Source of the DNA: Planctomycetota bacterium
GTDB taxonomy: Bacteria > Planctomycetota > JAJSAM01 > JAJVHW01
NCBI GenBank assembly: GCA_024280885.1
Contig: JAJRPF010000008.1
Span: forward strand, 75,707-139,706
DNA: 64,000 bases
Direction of reading: 5' to 3'
The position numbers and the translations under genes were made by a program. The notes beneath the pieces were generated by a model. The model had not been told where the DNA came from. It saw only the letters and a list, made by a program, of their open reading frames with translations, and ran no database searches. Positions within the stretch are counted from its first letter, which is position 1, and every line of letters starts with the position of its first letter. This document shows, piece by piece, positions 18,185 through 26,204 of this stretch.

Positions 18185-18224
18185 ACCACATGATGTGGTG
18201 GCGCGATACTGCTCTTGTCGCGCC
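18185..18224. repeat. Two adjacent palindromes
   Basis: ACCACAT-G-ATGTGGT (18185-18199) is a perfect 7-bp inverted repeat of operator size, followed directly by a hairpin GGCGCGA/TCGCGCC (18200-18206 with 18218-18224, 11-base loop). They lie about 190-230 bp upstream of the amidase start and could be an operator or part of the structured region before it. Confidence 0.4.
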
Positions 18225-18411
18225 GCCCATGTGGTGCGGTCTGGTGGGGCGGGAACTCTGAGGCCCGTTCCGCCGGCCGCGGTTCGCGTGGAGACGCGTG
18301 AGCGCGTTCATGGTATCGCCTTCAGGGTGCGCGTTTGATCTGCGCGTGTGTTTGGTGGGGACGACCGGGACCAAGTCCGGATGGCCGGCAGCAGTACGGA
18401 TGAGAGGGTCC

Positions 18412-19452
18412 ATGGGGCGTCAGCGCCAGCGCAGTTTCGGTTCCGCCACGACCGCCCCAAGCGGGCGGCTCCGGCGCGTCGTCGAACGCTTCTGCGCGAT
18501 GGCCGTGCTGGTTGCGGGATTGACGTCAGCGTTGGGCATCGCCGGGTGTGCATCGACCGAACCCGCCGATGACGTCGACGCTCCCGCAAACGCGATTGCG
18601 GTGCCCGTGGACGAGCTCGCCAGTTCGCTCGGACTCGAGGCGAAATCGATGGACCATCGGCGCCGGGTCATCATCCAGCCCACATGGGGCGGCGATCGCA
18701 TCCTGCTCTTTCCCGGAACGACCACTGTCACGGTCCGCGGCGCGCGCTACACCGCGCAGCGCGCGCCCTGGAATACCGGCGGACAGTTGTGGCTCGACAG
18801 CCGTGACGTGCGCGCCATCCAGACGATGTGGCGCGAGTCAACGCCGCTCGGGCGTCCGAGTCGACCCGGGCCACGCGCGGCCACAGGCGGGGCCGCGCCC
18901 CGTTCCGGCGTCAGTCGCCTGCCGCCGAAGTTGCCGACGTCACAGCGCCCCGACACAGACTCCACGGCGTCTGCCGGTCAGTTGTCGGCGCGAGAGCGCC
19001 GCGACTGGGCCGTGCCACTGCGTCGCGACTGGCGCTACATCGTCGTGCACCACAGCGCCACGCCGAGCGGCAGCGCGGCCAGCTTCCATGCGGCGCATCT
19101 GAAGCGCGGCTGGGACGGACTCGGCTATCACTTCGTCATCGGAAACGGCCGTGGGATGGGCGATGGCGAGGTCCAGAGCGGCTTCCGCTGGCCGCGCCAA
19201 CGCGAAGGCGCCCACGCGGGATCGGACCTCTTCAACCAACACGGCATCGGCATCTGTCTCGTCGGCGACCTCTCGACGACGAAGCCGACGCGCCGACAGA
19301 TGGCAGCGTTGCAACGCTTGAGCGACTTCCTCTCGATGTACTGCCGCATTTCGCCCGAGAACCTGCGTCTGCACCGCGACTTCCGCAAGACGGAATGCCC
19401 CGGCCGCTTCTTCCCACGCAGTTTCCGATTCGCGGGAGCGAGCGCGCACTGA
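18412..19452 (+). CDS. N-acetylmuramoyl-L-alanine amidase-like lipoprotein (PGRP/amidase_2 fold)
   Basis: 346 residues from ATG 18412, which has GAGAGGG just upstream. A basic N-region precedes a hydrophobic stretch and a lipobox IAGC (Cys46); a start at Met30 (18499) would give a shorter, more conventional lipoprotein signal. Residues about 205-340 form a peptidoglycan-recognition/amidase_2 domain: IVVHHSATPSG (first zinc His), GLGYHFVIGNG, GIGICLVGD, LRLHRDF (second zinc His) and TECPGRFFP (zinc Cys). The enzyme would cut the amide between muramic acid and L-Ala, or bind peptidoglycan. Between the anchor and the catalytic domain lies a Pro/Arg-rich linker. Cell-envelope lipoprotein; followed by a strong hairpin at the stop codon. 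Confidence 0.9.
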   Translation: MGRQRQRSFGSATTAPSGRLRRVVERFCAMAVLVAGLTSALGIAGCASTEPADDVDAPANAIAVPVDELASSLGLEAKSMDHRRRVIIQPTWGGDRILLFPGTTTVTVRGARYTAQRAPWNTGGQLWLDSRDVRAIQTMWRESTPLGRPSRPGPRAATGGAAPRSGVSRLPPKLPTSQRPDTDSTASAGQLSARERRDWAVPLRRDWRYIVVHHSATPSGSAASFHAAHLKRGWDGLGYHFVIGNGRGMGDGEVQSGFRWPRQREGAHAGSDLFNQHGIGICLVGDLSTTKPTRRQMAALQRLSDFLSMYCRISPENLRLHRDFRKTECPGRFFPRSFRFAGASAH

Positions 19453-19491
19453 GCGACGGTCGCGGGCGAAGCCCGCTAGCGTCGCTCAGTG
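19447..19491 (+). terminator. Stable hairpin overlapping the amidase stop codon
   Basis: A 12-bp outer stem (CACTGAGCGACG 19447-19458 with 19480-19491) encloses an inner CGCGGGC/GCCCGC stem with loop GAA. The TGA stop codon is part of the stem. Only a weak T-rich tail follows (GCTGTGTTGCGTTTG), so this may be a terminator or an RNA-stabilising 3' hairpin. Confidence 0.5.
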
Positions 19492-20066
19492 CTGTGTTGC
19501 GTTTGTGCCGACGGAGTCGGCATCCCTCGCTTCGCTCGGGTGTTCGGCTCTGGTCGCAGCTCCGGCTGCTTCAACTGGGGCGGCGTGTGGAGTTCGTTGC
19601 CGCGCGTTGACGTCGAGTCCGCGCGTCGCGAGGGCTGTTTCGCAGGCGGAATCTGCTCCCTCCACCTCACCGAGTTCGTCACGGCGAGTGCTGCGCACAC
19701 GCCCCGCCAAACGCTTTCATTTCCAGCGTGATTGTGGGGGTGGTTCCACTCTCGTTTCTGACCTGACGGCTCCCTTGGCGTTCTTCCCATCTCCATCGCC
19801 GGGCTCCTCGATCAGCCTGCGGGGTGGCGCGGCCGAAATCGCGTGCCAGGCTCAATCTTGTCGGCGCGGCGACGAGCCACGCCCTCGTCACGTCGCGTCG
19901 CCGCGCCGACAAGATATGAGCCTGGCACGGTATCTCGGACGACGAGAACGGACGCCTCTTCCGTCCCTCCCAGACGACCCGCTCCGAGCCCCTCCCTCCT
20001 TCCTCTCCCCCCAATCGACTGCCCACGGCATGAACCAACGCGACGTTCCCTCGTTGGTCAACACAG
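19453..20066. other. Intergenic region carrying a palindromic element
   Basis: 614 bp without a credible gene between the amidase and the cyclase-like gene. It contains the end of the amidase hairpin, a small CCCTCG/CGAGGG-type stem near 19520-19545, and the 86-bp palindromic element at 19843-19928. No clear promoter for the gene at 20067 could be identified. Confidence 0.5.
19843..19928. repeat. 86-bp near-perfect palindromic element
   Basis: The arm at 19843-19873 starts GTGCCAGGCTCAATCTTGTC and the arm at 19897-19928 is its reverse complement with a single extra base, so 31 of 32 positions pair. A 23-bp loop separates them. The element is unrelated in sequence to the one at 4896 and 53100. 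Size and shape are those of REP/BIME or MITE elements mobilised in trans; the termini beginning GTGCCAGGCTC resemble those of REP families, but I cannot search for further copies. Confidence 0.75.
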
Positions 20067-21341
20067 ATGCGCATTCTCGTGTTCCTGCTCCTCGTCGCGG
20101 GGTTCGCCGCCGCTGCACTCGCGTTCTCCACCCCCGAGGCGCTGCGTCCCTCCGTACACAGCACCCGCGCGGCGACGCCGACGGCGGCGGCGGACCGAAC
20201 GAGCGTGCAGAGTGCCGAAGCTGGGCGCCCCCGTCGTCGTCGCCACGTCTCTGCTGCCACCCTCGCCGCCGCTGCCGCCCGGAGCAGTCACGTCTGCATC
20301 TGTGGCGAGCATCGCCCCGCCACCGAGCCGAGTTACTGGGATTCGCTCAACTGGCTCGTCAGTCACCAGTCCCCGGACGGTCGTTGGAGCGCGTCCGACT
20401 TCGAGGAGCAATGCGGCGTTGCGCGCTGTGGCGGAGCCGTCACCGGAGTTGACGACGCCGAGACCACGGGGCTTGCGTTGCTGAGCCTCCTTGGCGGGGG
20501 CGAGACGCATCGGAGTGGTGCGTACAAGGAGCACGTTCGACGCGCCCTCGATTTCCTTTGCGATCGCATGTCATCGAACGGCTGGATGGCGAGTGATGGC
20601 GACGTGCGGGTCCACGCAATCGCCACGCTCGCGCTCGTGGAACTCTATGGGCTGACGGGGTCCAAGTCGGTGCGACCGGCGGCGGAGCGGGCTCTCGCCG
20701 CATTGCTGGGTGCGCGCGACGACGACGGGGGGCGCGGTCGCGCCCGCTCCTCCGGCGAGCCAGCGCGTGATGCATGGTCCGCAACGCGCGGAGGTCGCAC
20801 ACCGGATCTCGCGGCAACCGTGTGGGCGGCGTTTGCGGTCAAATCGGCAGCGATGTCCGAGTTGCCACTGCCACCCGAGACGCGGGAGCGCGTCGTTCGC
20901 GGACTGCGTGAGTTCGGGCCGCCCATCGAGCGAGGTCCCCGCGAAGCCGCCGCACTCTGTGTCGCGCGCACGTTCCACGAGCAGGCTCGGCCCCGTGACA
21001 TCCCTGAGTTGCGCGCGGCGTCCGATCGCACTCTTGAGAGCCCGCCAGCTGTCGCTCTCGACGGGGCGGCGCCCGACGAGTCACTCGATGTGCGCACGCT
21101 CTACTTCGAACTCCTGGTCGCCTTCCAGAGCTCCGAGGAGCAGTGGCCGACGTGGCAGTCCTCCGTGCGCGCGACGCTCGCCGAGCGCAAGTGCACCGCT
21201 GGACCCGCCGGGCGCCGCGCGAGCTTGAACGCGTGGGGACCATCAGCGCGTGCCGAAGGCCGCGTGCGCCGTACGGCGCTCGCGAGTCTCACGTTGAGCG
21301 CCTGCAACCGCTATCACCGCGTGTTCAAGACGCCCCGCTGA
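20067..21341 (+). CDS. Secreted squalene-cyclase/prenyltransferase-repeat-like protein
   Basis: 424 residues. A signal peptide (about 1-19, ending LAF/ALA) is followed by a low-complexity Ala/Arg linker and then an alpha/alpha-barrel of the prenyltransferase/squalene-oxidase-repeat type: SLNWLVSHQSPDGRWSASDF, GLALLSLLGGGETHRSG, YKEHVRRALDFL. The catalytic DxDD/QW residues of true terpene cyclases are not obvious, so this is a family often seen in planctomycete surface proteins rather than a hopanoid enzyme. It shares the CGG...TGLALL...GxGETHxSGxYK block with the gene at 51505-53085. No Shine-Dalgarno sequence is visible before the ATG, so the start is less certain than the product. Confidence 0.82.
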   Translation: MRILVFLLLVAGFAAAALAFSTPEALRPSVHSTRAATPTAAADRTSVQSAEAGRPRRRRHVSAATLAAAAARSSHVCICGEHRPATEPSYWDSLNWLVSHQSPDGRWSASDFEEQCGVARCGGAVTGVDDAETTGLALLSLLGGGETHRSGAYKEHVRRALDFLCDRMSSNGWMASDGDVRVHAIATLALVELYGLTGSKSVRPAAERALAALLGARDDDGGRGRARSSGEPARDAWSATRGGRTPDLAATVWAAFAVKSAAMSELPLPPETRERVVRGLREFGPPIERGPREAAALCVARTFHEQARPRDIPELRAASDRTLESPPAVALDGAAPDESLDVRTLYFELLVAFQSSEEQWPTWQSSVRATLAERKCTAGPAGRRASLNAWGPSARAEGRVRRTALASLTLSACNRYHRVFKTPR

Positions 21342-21375
21342 GCGGCCGGCTACGTCGGTTGCTTGTCGAGATCTG

Positions 21376-23465
21376 CTATCGGCGTTCGGTCTCTGACGCG
21401 AGTTCCCGTTCGAGCAACCACGGTGGGATGGAGCCGATCTCCAGGAGTTGGCGATGGAATGCGGGTGCGTTGAAGTTCGCTCCGGCGGCTTGCTCGGCAG
21501 TGCGGCGGAGGCTCTCGATCTCGCGTCGGCCGGCGAAGTAGGGCAGGCTGGCGCCCGGGACCACGCTCGCCCCGATCCAGTTCACGAGGGGCTCGTCGCC
21601 TTCGGAGCCGACGAGTGCGGCAAGATCCTCGACGCTGTGGTGACCGCAGGCGTGGAGCAACTCCAACGCTGCGGCGAGCGCCGTCCACGCGCGCTTCTCC
21701 GCGCGCACTTCTCCGCGCGCACGTAGCGGTCCATAGCGCTGTCGTCGCAATGACCCGTCTCGTGCAGGAGGTCCACCGCGTACATGGCCCAACCCTCGTC
21801 GGTGTAGCGCGAAGCGGTACCGCGGCGTAGCTCGCAGGTCTCTGCCGCAAGCGCCACCTGTAGGTGGTGTCCCGGGTACGTCTCGTGAGCTGTGACGTGA
21901 AACTGCTCGAACTTCGCGTACTGTGCGTCACCTCCGCGCAGGGTGGGATCTGGGCGAGTCGCGACGAATGCGCTCGCTGCCGCGCGACTGCGTGGGCCAG
22001 GGGAGTAGAGCAGTCCTCGCGAACCCGCGCCGTCGATGACGACGGGCTGAAAGGCGACGCCCGGGTCCGACGTGAGCTCTCCGACCCACTCTGCGGCGAG
22101 TCCGCGCAGCTTGGCGATGGACTCCGTCGGCGTCGATGCGCGTGGCGTGATCGCGAGGCGAGTGCGCAAGAACTCCACGGCCGCGCTCTGAGCCTTGTTG
22201 GCTGCCCGCAACTCGCGTATGGCGGCGTCGAATAGGTCTCGGGGAGAGACGTCGCTGCCGAACTCCAGGGCCAGGTGCGAGAGGTCGCGACTCGGCGAGC
22301 CTCGACGATCGGCGCCGCGCGACGCCGCGGCGCTGTCTTCGAGGCTCTTGGCAGCCGCGACCAGTGCGGTGGCCGCAGCTCGCGCTGCTGCCGCGAGACT
22401 GCTGTCTAGCCCGCTGAACGTCTTGTGCACACTCCGAAGACGCATCGCGTCCGAGCGCAGTCCGGCGGCGACGTAGTGGCATCTGTCAGGGTTCGGGGCG
22501 CGCAAGTCGTTCAGCGCGGAGCGAACGTCTTCGGGAACGCCGCGCAGGCAGCCAGTGAGCGCGATGCGGCGGTCCTGTTCCGCGCAACACTCGATGACGA
22601 CCAGTGTCCAGAGCGTTTGCGTGATCCCTGCGATGCGCGTCAGGGTTCCTTCATCGCTGTCGAGATCCGTGAGCCAGCTTCCCGCGATTGCGGCGAGCAT
22701 CCGGCGGTCGCTCTCTTCGTGCATGTCCGGAGCAGAGGTTGCGGGATGCGCCTTCAGCCAAGCGTCCATGTCCCGAGCGAGGAGTGCTGCGGCCGCGCGA
22801 TTCTCGGCGTCGATCGTCGGCCACGCGGTGGGGTGGGGATGCACGCCGAGCGAGATGCGCCAGGCAGCATCCTCGGCACCGCGATCGAGGATGGCTGAGA
22901 AGAGATCGTGCGCGTGCTCGGTGTTGGACGGAAGAGGCACGTGGGCCTGTTCCGCCGCGCGCATGGCAGCCGCGTTCGATCCGCGGAGTGCCGTCAGCGC
23001 CTGCGTCACATCAGATCGCCACGGTGGCACTGATTCCGGTAGCAGCTCGCGGAGTTCTACGAGCGCGTCCGCCGCACGGAACGCCGCGGAACCCAAGTCG
23101 GCGTCCGACTCGGAGTCCCGATCTCGCAACTCCAGCGTGCGCGCGCCGACGACTCCCGCGACGATGAGGGCCAGGAGGAGCCCAGGGAGGACCCAACGGG
23201 TACGGCTCGAGCGTGGGGCCGAAACGCCGGGTTCGCGGGCTCGTGTGTCCTCCTCGGCCGGGAGCTCAATGCCGTCGGGTACGGACGCCACGGCGTCCAT
23301 CACGGAGCCGGGTTTCCATCCGAGCCGCCCCCACGAACTGAGTTCGCCAGGACCGCCGGGGACGGGCGGGCCCCGTTGCGATGGCTCCGCGGATCGAGCG
23401 CAACGCGGGCACGGCGCGCGCTCGTCCTCGATCTCGTGCCCGCATTCGCGGAAACTGTGGCTCAT
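21376..23465 (-). pseudogene. DUF885-family membrane protein gene, frameshifted by a 14-bp tandem duplication
   Basis: From ATG 23465 the product has an N-terminal zinc-ribbon-like segment (ECGHE, CPRC), a membrane segment near residues 92-112 (VLPGLLLALIVAGVVG) and a long helical region. A DUF885 domain follows with HETYPGHHLQ and YTDEGWAMYAVDLLHETGH. After MDRYVRAEK the frame is lost and runs 33 more codons to a stop at 21582. In the neighbouring frame the homologous C-terminus continues (RAWTALAAALELLHACGH to the stop at 21376). The unit CTTCTCCGCGCGCA occurs twice in tandem at 21694-21721; removing one copy restores a single 691-codon frame exactly. The catalytic motif lies before the break, so the truncated protein could keep part of its function. 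A sequencing error is possible but a clean duplication argues for a real mutation. Confidence 0.9.
21694..21721. repeat. Tandem 14-bp duplication (2 x 14) causing a frameshift
   Basis: CTTCTCCGCGCGCA is present at 21694-21707 and again at 21708-21721. Because 14 is not a multiple of three it shifts the DUF885 frame; one copy gives the in-frame YVRAEKRAWT, two copies give YVRAEKCARR and an early stop. Such short tandem copies can arise by slippage and revert at appreciable rates, so it may act as an on/off site. Confidence 0.92.
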
Positions 23466-23933
23466 GAGGCGCGAATCCGGCCCGGGGGCTCGATAGATCT
23501 GTCCGCAGTTTCAGAACGCACGGCTCCAGTCTATGTGAGCGACGACACCGATGACCATCGTCGCTCACCTGGGAACCCGACTGGCGCCTTACGGTTGCAC
23601 GGGCATGCGCGCAGACGGTGACCCACTCCCTGACGAACGCACGCTGCGGGTCGGCTGGATTGCCGCGGACGTGGCCGTGTGGTTCATGCGCGCCGTCTAC
23701 GTCCTAGTATCCATCGTCTATTGGTACGTTCTGTAACCGACGAGCGAGAGCGTCCGCACAGCACTCAGATCACAAGCGGCAGCGACCGTTTGCTCTGACT
23801 CTCCGCGCGGCAGTTCCGTCCACAGCGGGTCCCCGTGTAGAATCCCGTGTAGCATTCGCCGAGTTGGAGTCGGGGACCAGGTGATCTCGTGGCAACGACT
23901 CCGAGGCAACGCAGCGGGAGTGGCAGGCAAGCG
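23466..23933. other. Intergenic region between divergent genes
   Basis: 468 bp between the DUF885 pseudogene (-) and the TPR-DUF1080 gene (+). It holds a perfect 11-bp hairpin GTGAGCGACGA/TCGTCGCTCAC (23535-23545 with 23558-23568) and a TAGAAT hexamer near 23850, which could be a -10 box for the downstream gene although no good -35 box is found. A hydrophobic 61-codon frame at 23551-23736 is not convincing. Confidence 0.5.
23535..23568. terminator. Perfect 11-bp hairpin in the divergent intergenic region
   Basis: GTGAGCGACGA pairs with TCGTCGCTCAC around a 12-base loop. No T-run follows on either strand. It may be a transcript end, a regulator site or part of an unrecognised repeat. Confidence 0.35.
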
Positions 23934-25088
23934 ATGAACTTCTACGGTGTACGTGCGATCGCGGTGACGACGGCCCTCGCGGTCGGTGTTCTGCTCGGAG
24001 GCGTCGCCGTACTTGTGCGGGCTCCGAACGCCCTCGCCGCGGATGACGCCGTCGCGCGGTCCCTCTTTGACTCCGGCAAGGACGCACTCGCGAAGCGGCG
24101 CTACGACGAAGCGGTGCGCTTCTTTCGCAAGGCGCTCGAGGAACCTGGCGACGTCATCGAGGCGGCGTACTGGGAAGCGCAGGCGTACGAGAAGCTGAAG
24201 CGCTCCTCCGCTGCGCTCGCGGCGTACCGTCGTTTCGTTGCCCTCCACGACGAGAAGCGGTCGTTCACCGACGTCACGACGGGCGAGACTGCCTTGCTCG
24301 CGAAGGCGCAGAAGCGGGTCGAGAAACTCGCCGTCGGCGAGCGGGCGCTGGCGGCGCTCCAGGACGCATTCGTAGCGAAGTTGATCACATTTGCTGTGAC
24401 GCACGAGACCGACGACCCGGCAGTGGCTCGGGATGCGCTCGAATGCGCCCTCGCGATCGATCCGGAACACCCGGACGCACGACAACGCTTCGTCGATCTC
24501 GGCGGCAGCGACGCTGACGGGGGCGGCGTGGCGCCGGCGACGAAGGCACCGCCTGGGCCTTTCGAGCGTTTGAAGAAGAAACCCTGGCACGACTTCATCG
24601 CTCGCAAGAGTCTCGGGACCAACACCGCGACGTACACGGGCGCGTCGATGTTCATCGACTCCAAGGGTGGCAGCATCATGCGGCCGACGGAGCGCGTCAA
24701 GACCGGCGAGCGCTACGTGATCGATCTCGACTTTCGTGTCCTGAAACAGCACGCTCGATCGTGGCTCGTCGGTGTCGTCGTTGGCTGGAACGGAGCGGAG
24801 TTCTATTCGGCATTCGCGCAGCGCGGCCAGATCGTTCTCAATCGTGGACACGCCGACAAGGGACCGATCGAGAACATCGACGTGCATCCGATGAAGCCGA
24901 TCGATCCGGGACGCTGGCATCGGCTGAGCGTGCGCGTCGAAGGTCGGGCGATGGTCGTGTGGTTCGACGGCGACGTCGTCTGTCGCACCGAAGTCGCGGA
25001 CGTGGCGGCGGTACAGGGGGAGATCGGACTCTTCCAACAGCGCTGCAAGGTCGAGTATCGCCTCGTGAAGTCGGCGGAGTTGGAATGA
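23934..25088 (+). CDS. Secreted TPR protein with DUF1080/LamG-like C-terminal domain
   Basis: 384 residues from ATG 23934, chosen over a GTG 15 codons upstream because it begins a clear signal peptide (about 1-36, ending in ALAA) after a purine-rich AGGCAAGCG. Residues about 40-185 form TPR-like helices (SLFDSGKDALAKRRYDEAVRFF, AAYWEAQAYEKLKRSSAALA). The C-terminal half (about 205-380) is a concanavalin-type sandwich as in DUF1080 (3-keto-disaccharide hydrolase) proteins, with MFIDSKGGSIM, ERYVIDLDFRVL and WHRLSVRVEGRAMVVWFDG. The family binds or cleaves sugar derivatives outside the cell; activity of this member is unknown. Followed one base later by a paralogue. Confidence 0.8.
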   Translation: MNFYGVRAIAVTTALAVGVLLGGVAVLVRAPNALAADDAVARSLFDSGKDALAKRRYDEAVRFFRKALEEPGDVIEAAYWEAQAYEKLKRSSAALAAYRRFVALHDEKRSFTDVTTGETALLAKAQKRVEKLAVGERALAALQDAFVAKLITFAVTHETDDPAVARDALECALAIDPEHPDARQRFVDLGGSDADGGGVAPATKAPPGPFERLKKKPWHDFIARKSLGTNTATYTGASMFIDSKGGSIMRPTERVKTGERYVIDLDFRVLKQHARSWLVGVVVGWNGAEFYSAFAQRGQIVLNRGHADKGPIENIDVHPMKPIDPGRWHRLSVRVEGRAMVVWFDGDVVCRTEVADVAAVQGEIGLFQQRCKVEYRLVKSAELE

Positions 25089-25089
25089 C

Positions 25090-26142
25090 ATGCTGATGTC
25101 GCGCGTGATCCGCTTCTTCGTCGTCGCAGCCCTGCTCCTGGCTGTGTCGCTCCCCGCGCTCGCTGACCGCGAGACCGCTGGGTTCTTCGCTGACCGTGGC
25201 GAGAAGGCGCTGCAGGCGAAGGACGCATCAGGCGCCGAAGATCACTTCCGTCGGGCGCTCGAGGAGGACGAGACGTTCGCGCCCGCGCGCTTCGGCCTGG
25301 CGCGCGCATTGATCGCGGCGGAGATGCGTGACGACGGCGTCGTCGAGCTGAAGCTCGCGGTCGAGGAATTGGCGGGCGACCCGGAATGGAAGTCGACGCT
25401 CCGGAAGGCGCGCAAGCTGCTCGATGAACTGGACCGCAATGGCGCGGCGTTGCGCGCACTCGTTGACACTCATGTCGAGGGGCTCGTCGCCTTGGCGAAG
25501 AAGTGGATGAAGAAGGACACGGAGACCGCGGTGCGCGCACTCCGTTCTGCTCTCTCGTTGCGTCCCGGCCATGCGAAGGCGTCGGTCATGATCGAGTCAC
25601 TCGGTCTCTCGGCGAAGGGGCCGCCGCGTTCACTCTTCGACGGTTCGTCGATGACGGGCTGGATGGAGATGGGACCGCCACACTGGAAGCTCGAGGGTGG
25701 CGTGATCATCGGAGACGCGAAGGACAGCGCGTACATCGGGCGCTCCGAGGCGTCCTTCGAGGGCGACTTCGACGTGCTGATCGAGGCGCGTCTGGCTGCG
25801 TCCCACCAGGGGGCGCCCTACTTCGCACTCGTGCCCGCCTACGATGGTCGGGACGCCAACTACTCCCTCGGATTGCTCAAAGGGAAGTTCCTCTTTCAGG
25901 AGGACGTCGATGCGGATACGGAACGTGACTTCTACAACCGGAACCCGCCGAACGACTTCGAGGCCGAAGACTGGCACGTCTACGAGTTGCGCTTCCGCGG
26001 AACTCGTGTGATCGCGTTGGTCGACGGCCAGCAGATCGCGGTGGACGAAGAGCGCGCCGACCCCAGCGGCGGCGGCTTCATCGGCTTGAAGGTGCAGGAC
26101 TGCCGCGTCGAGATCCGCCGTGTCGAGGTCGTTCCGAGGTAG
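25090..26142 (+). CDS. Secreted TPR protein with DUF1080/LamG-like domain (paralogue of the preceding gene)
   Basis: 350 residues. Signal peptide about 1-25 (ending in ALA), TPR-like helices about 27-170 (FFADRGEKALQAKDASGAEDH, FAPARFGLARALIAAEM), then a DUF1080-type sandwich beginning at the family hallmark SLFDGSSMTGWMEMGPPHWK and ending IGLKVQDCRVEIRRVEV. Architecture is the same as in the gene before it, which ends one base upstream (stop 25086-25088, ATG 25090), so the two are co-transcribed and probably duplicated. The second DUF1080 domain is the more canonical. It is convergent with the gene at 26205-27887. Confidence 0.85.
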   Translation: MLMSRVIRFFVVAALLLAVSLPALADRETAGFFADRGEKALQAKDASGAEDHFRRALEEDETFAPARFGLARALIAAEMRDDGVVELKLAVEELAGDPEWKSTLRKARKLLDELDRNGAALRALVDTHVEGLVALAKKWMKKDTETAVRALRSALSLRPGHAKASVMIESLGLSAKGPPRSLFDGSSMTGWMEMGPPHWKLEGGVIIGDAKDSAYIGRSEASFEGDFDVLIEARLAASHQGAPYFALVPAYDGRDANYSLGLLKGKFLFQEDVDADTERDFYNRNPPNDFEAEDWHVYELRFRGTRVIALVDGQQIAVDEERADPSGGGFIGLKVQDCRVEIRRVEVVPR

Positions 26143-26204
26143 GTGCCGAGGGCGCGCCGCGACGGGTCCGCCTCACTGGGGCAGGCGCGTTCATGCGGGC
26201 CCTT

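Larger units (their letters stand above)
16634..18411. other. Gene-poor region of about 1.8 kb rich in short hairpins; candidate structured RNA
   Basis: No frame on either strand gives a protein with recognisable motifs, a credible start and normal composition; the open frames are frequent because the region is GC-rich. Instead it has many short perfect stems: 16686-16713, 16754-16765, 16816-16828, 16865-16885, 16906-16917, 16935-16958, 16980-16990, 17014-17025, 17088-17106, 17163-17179, 17541-17561 and 17906-17965, plus palindromes at 18185-18199 and 18200-18224. Read on the minus strand two loops are C(UUCG)G and one is G(CUUG)C, which are very stable RNA tetraloops. The easiest explanation is one or more structured RNAs on the minus strand, upstream of the EIIA gene. 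Coding or decayed sequence is not excluded. Confidence 0.45.

Noticed and set aside
18499-18501. Met at 18499 as the amidase start
   Set aside because: It would give a shorter conventional lipoprotein signal, but it has no Shine-Dalgarno sequence while 18412 has GAGAGGG; both are kept as alternatives in the annotation.
23551-23736. 61-codon hydrophobic frame between the DUF885 pseudogene and the DUF1080 genes
   Set aside because: No Shine-Dalgarno sequence, starts inside a hairpin, no family recognised; too weak for a call, though a small membrane protein is possible.
23889-23891. GTG at 23889 as start of the TPR-DUF1080 gene
   Set aside because: It adds 15 residues before the signal peptide; the ATG at 23934 is followed at once by a normal signal peptide.
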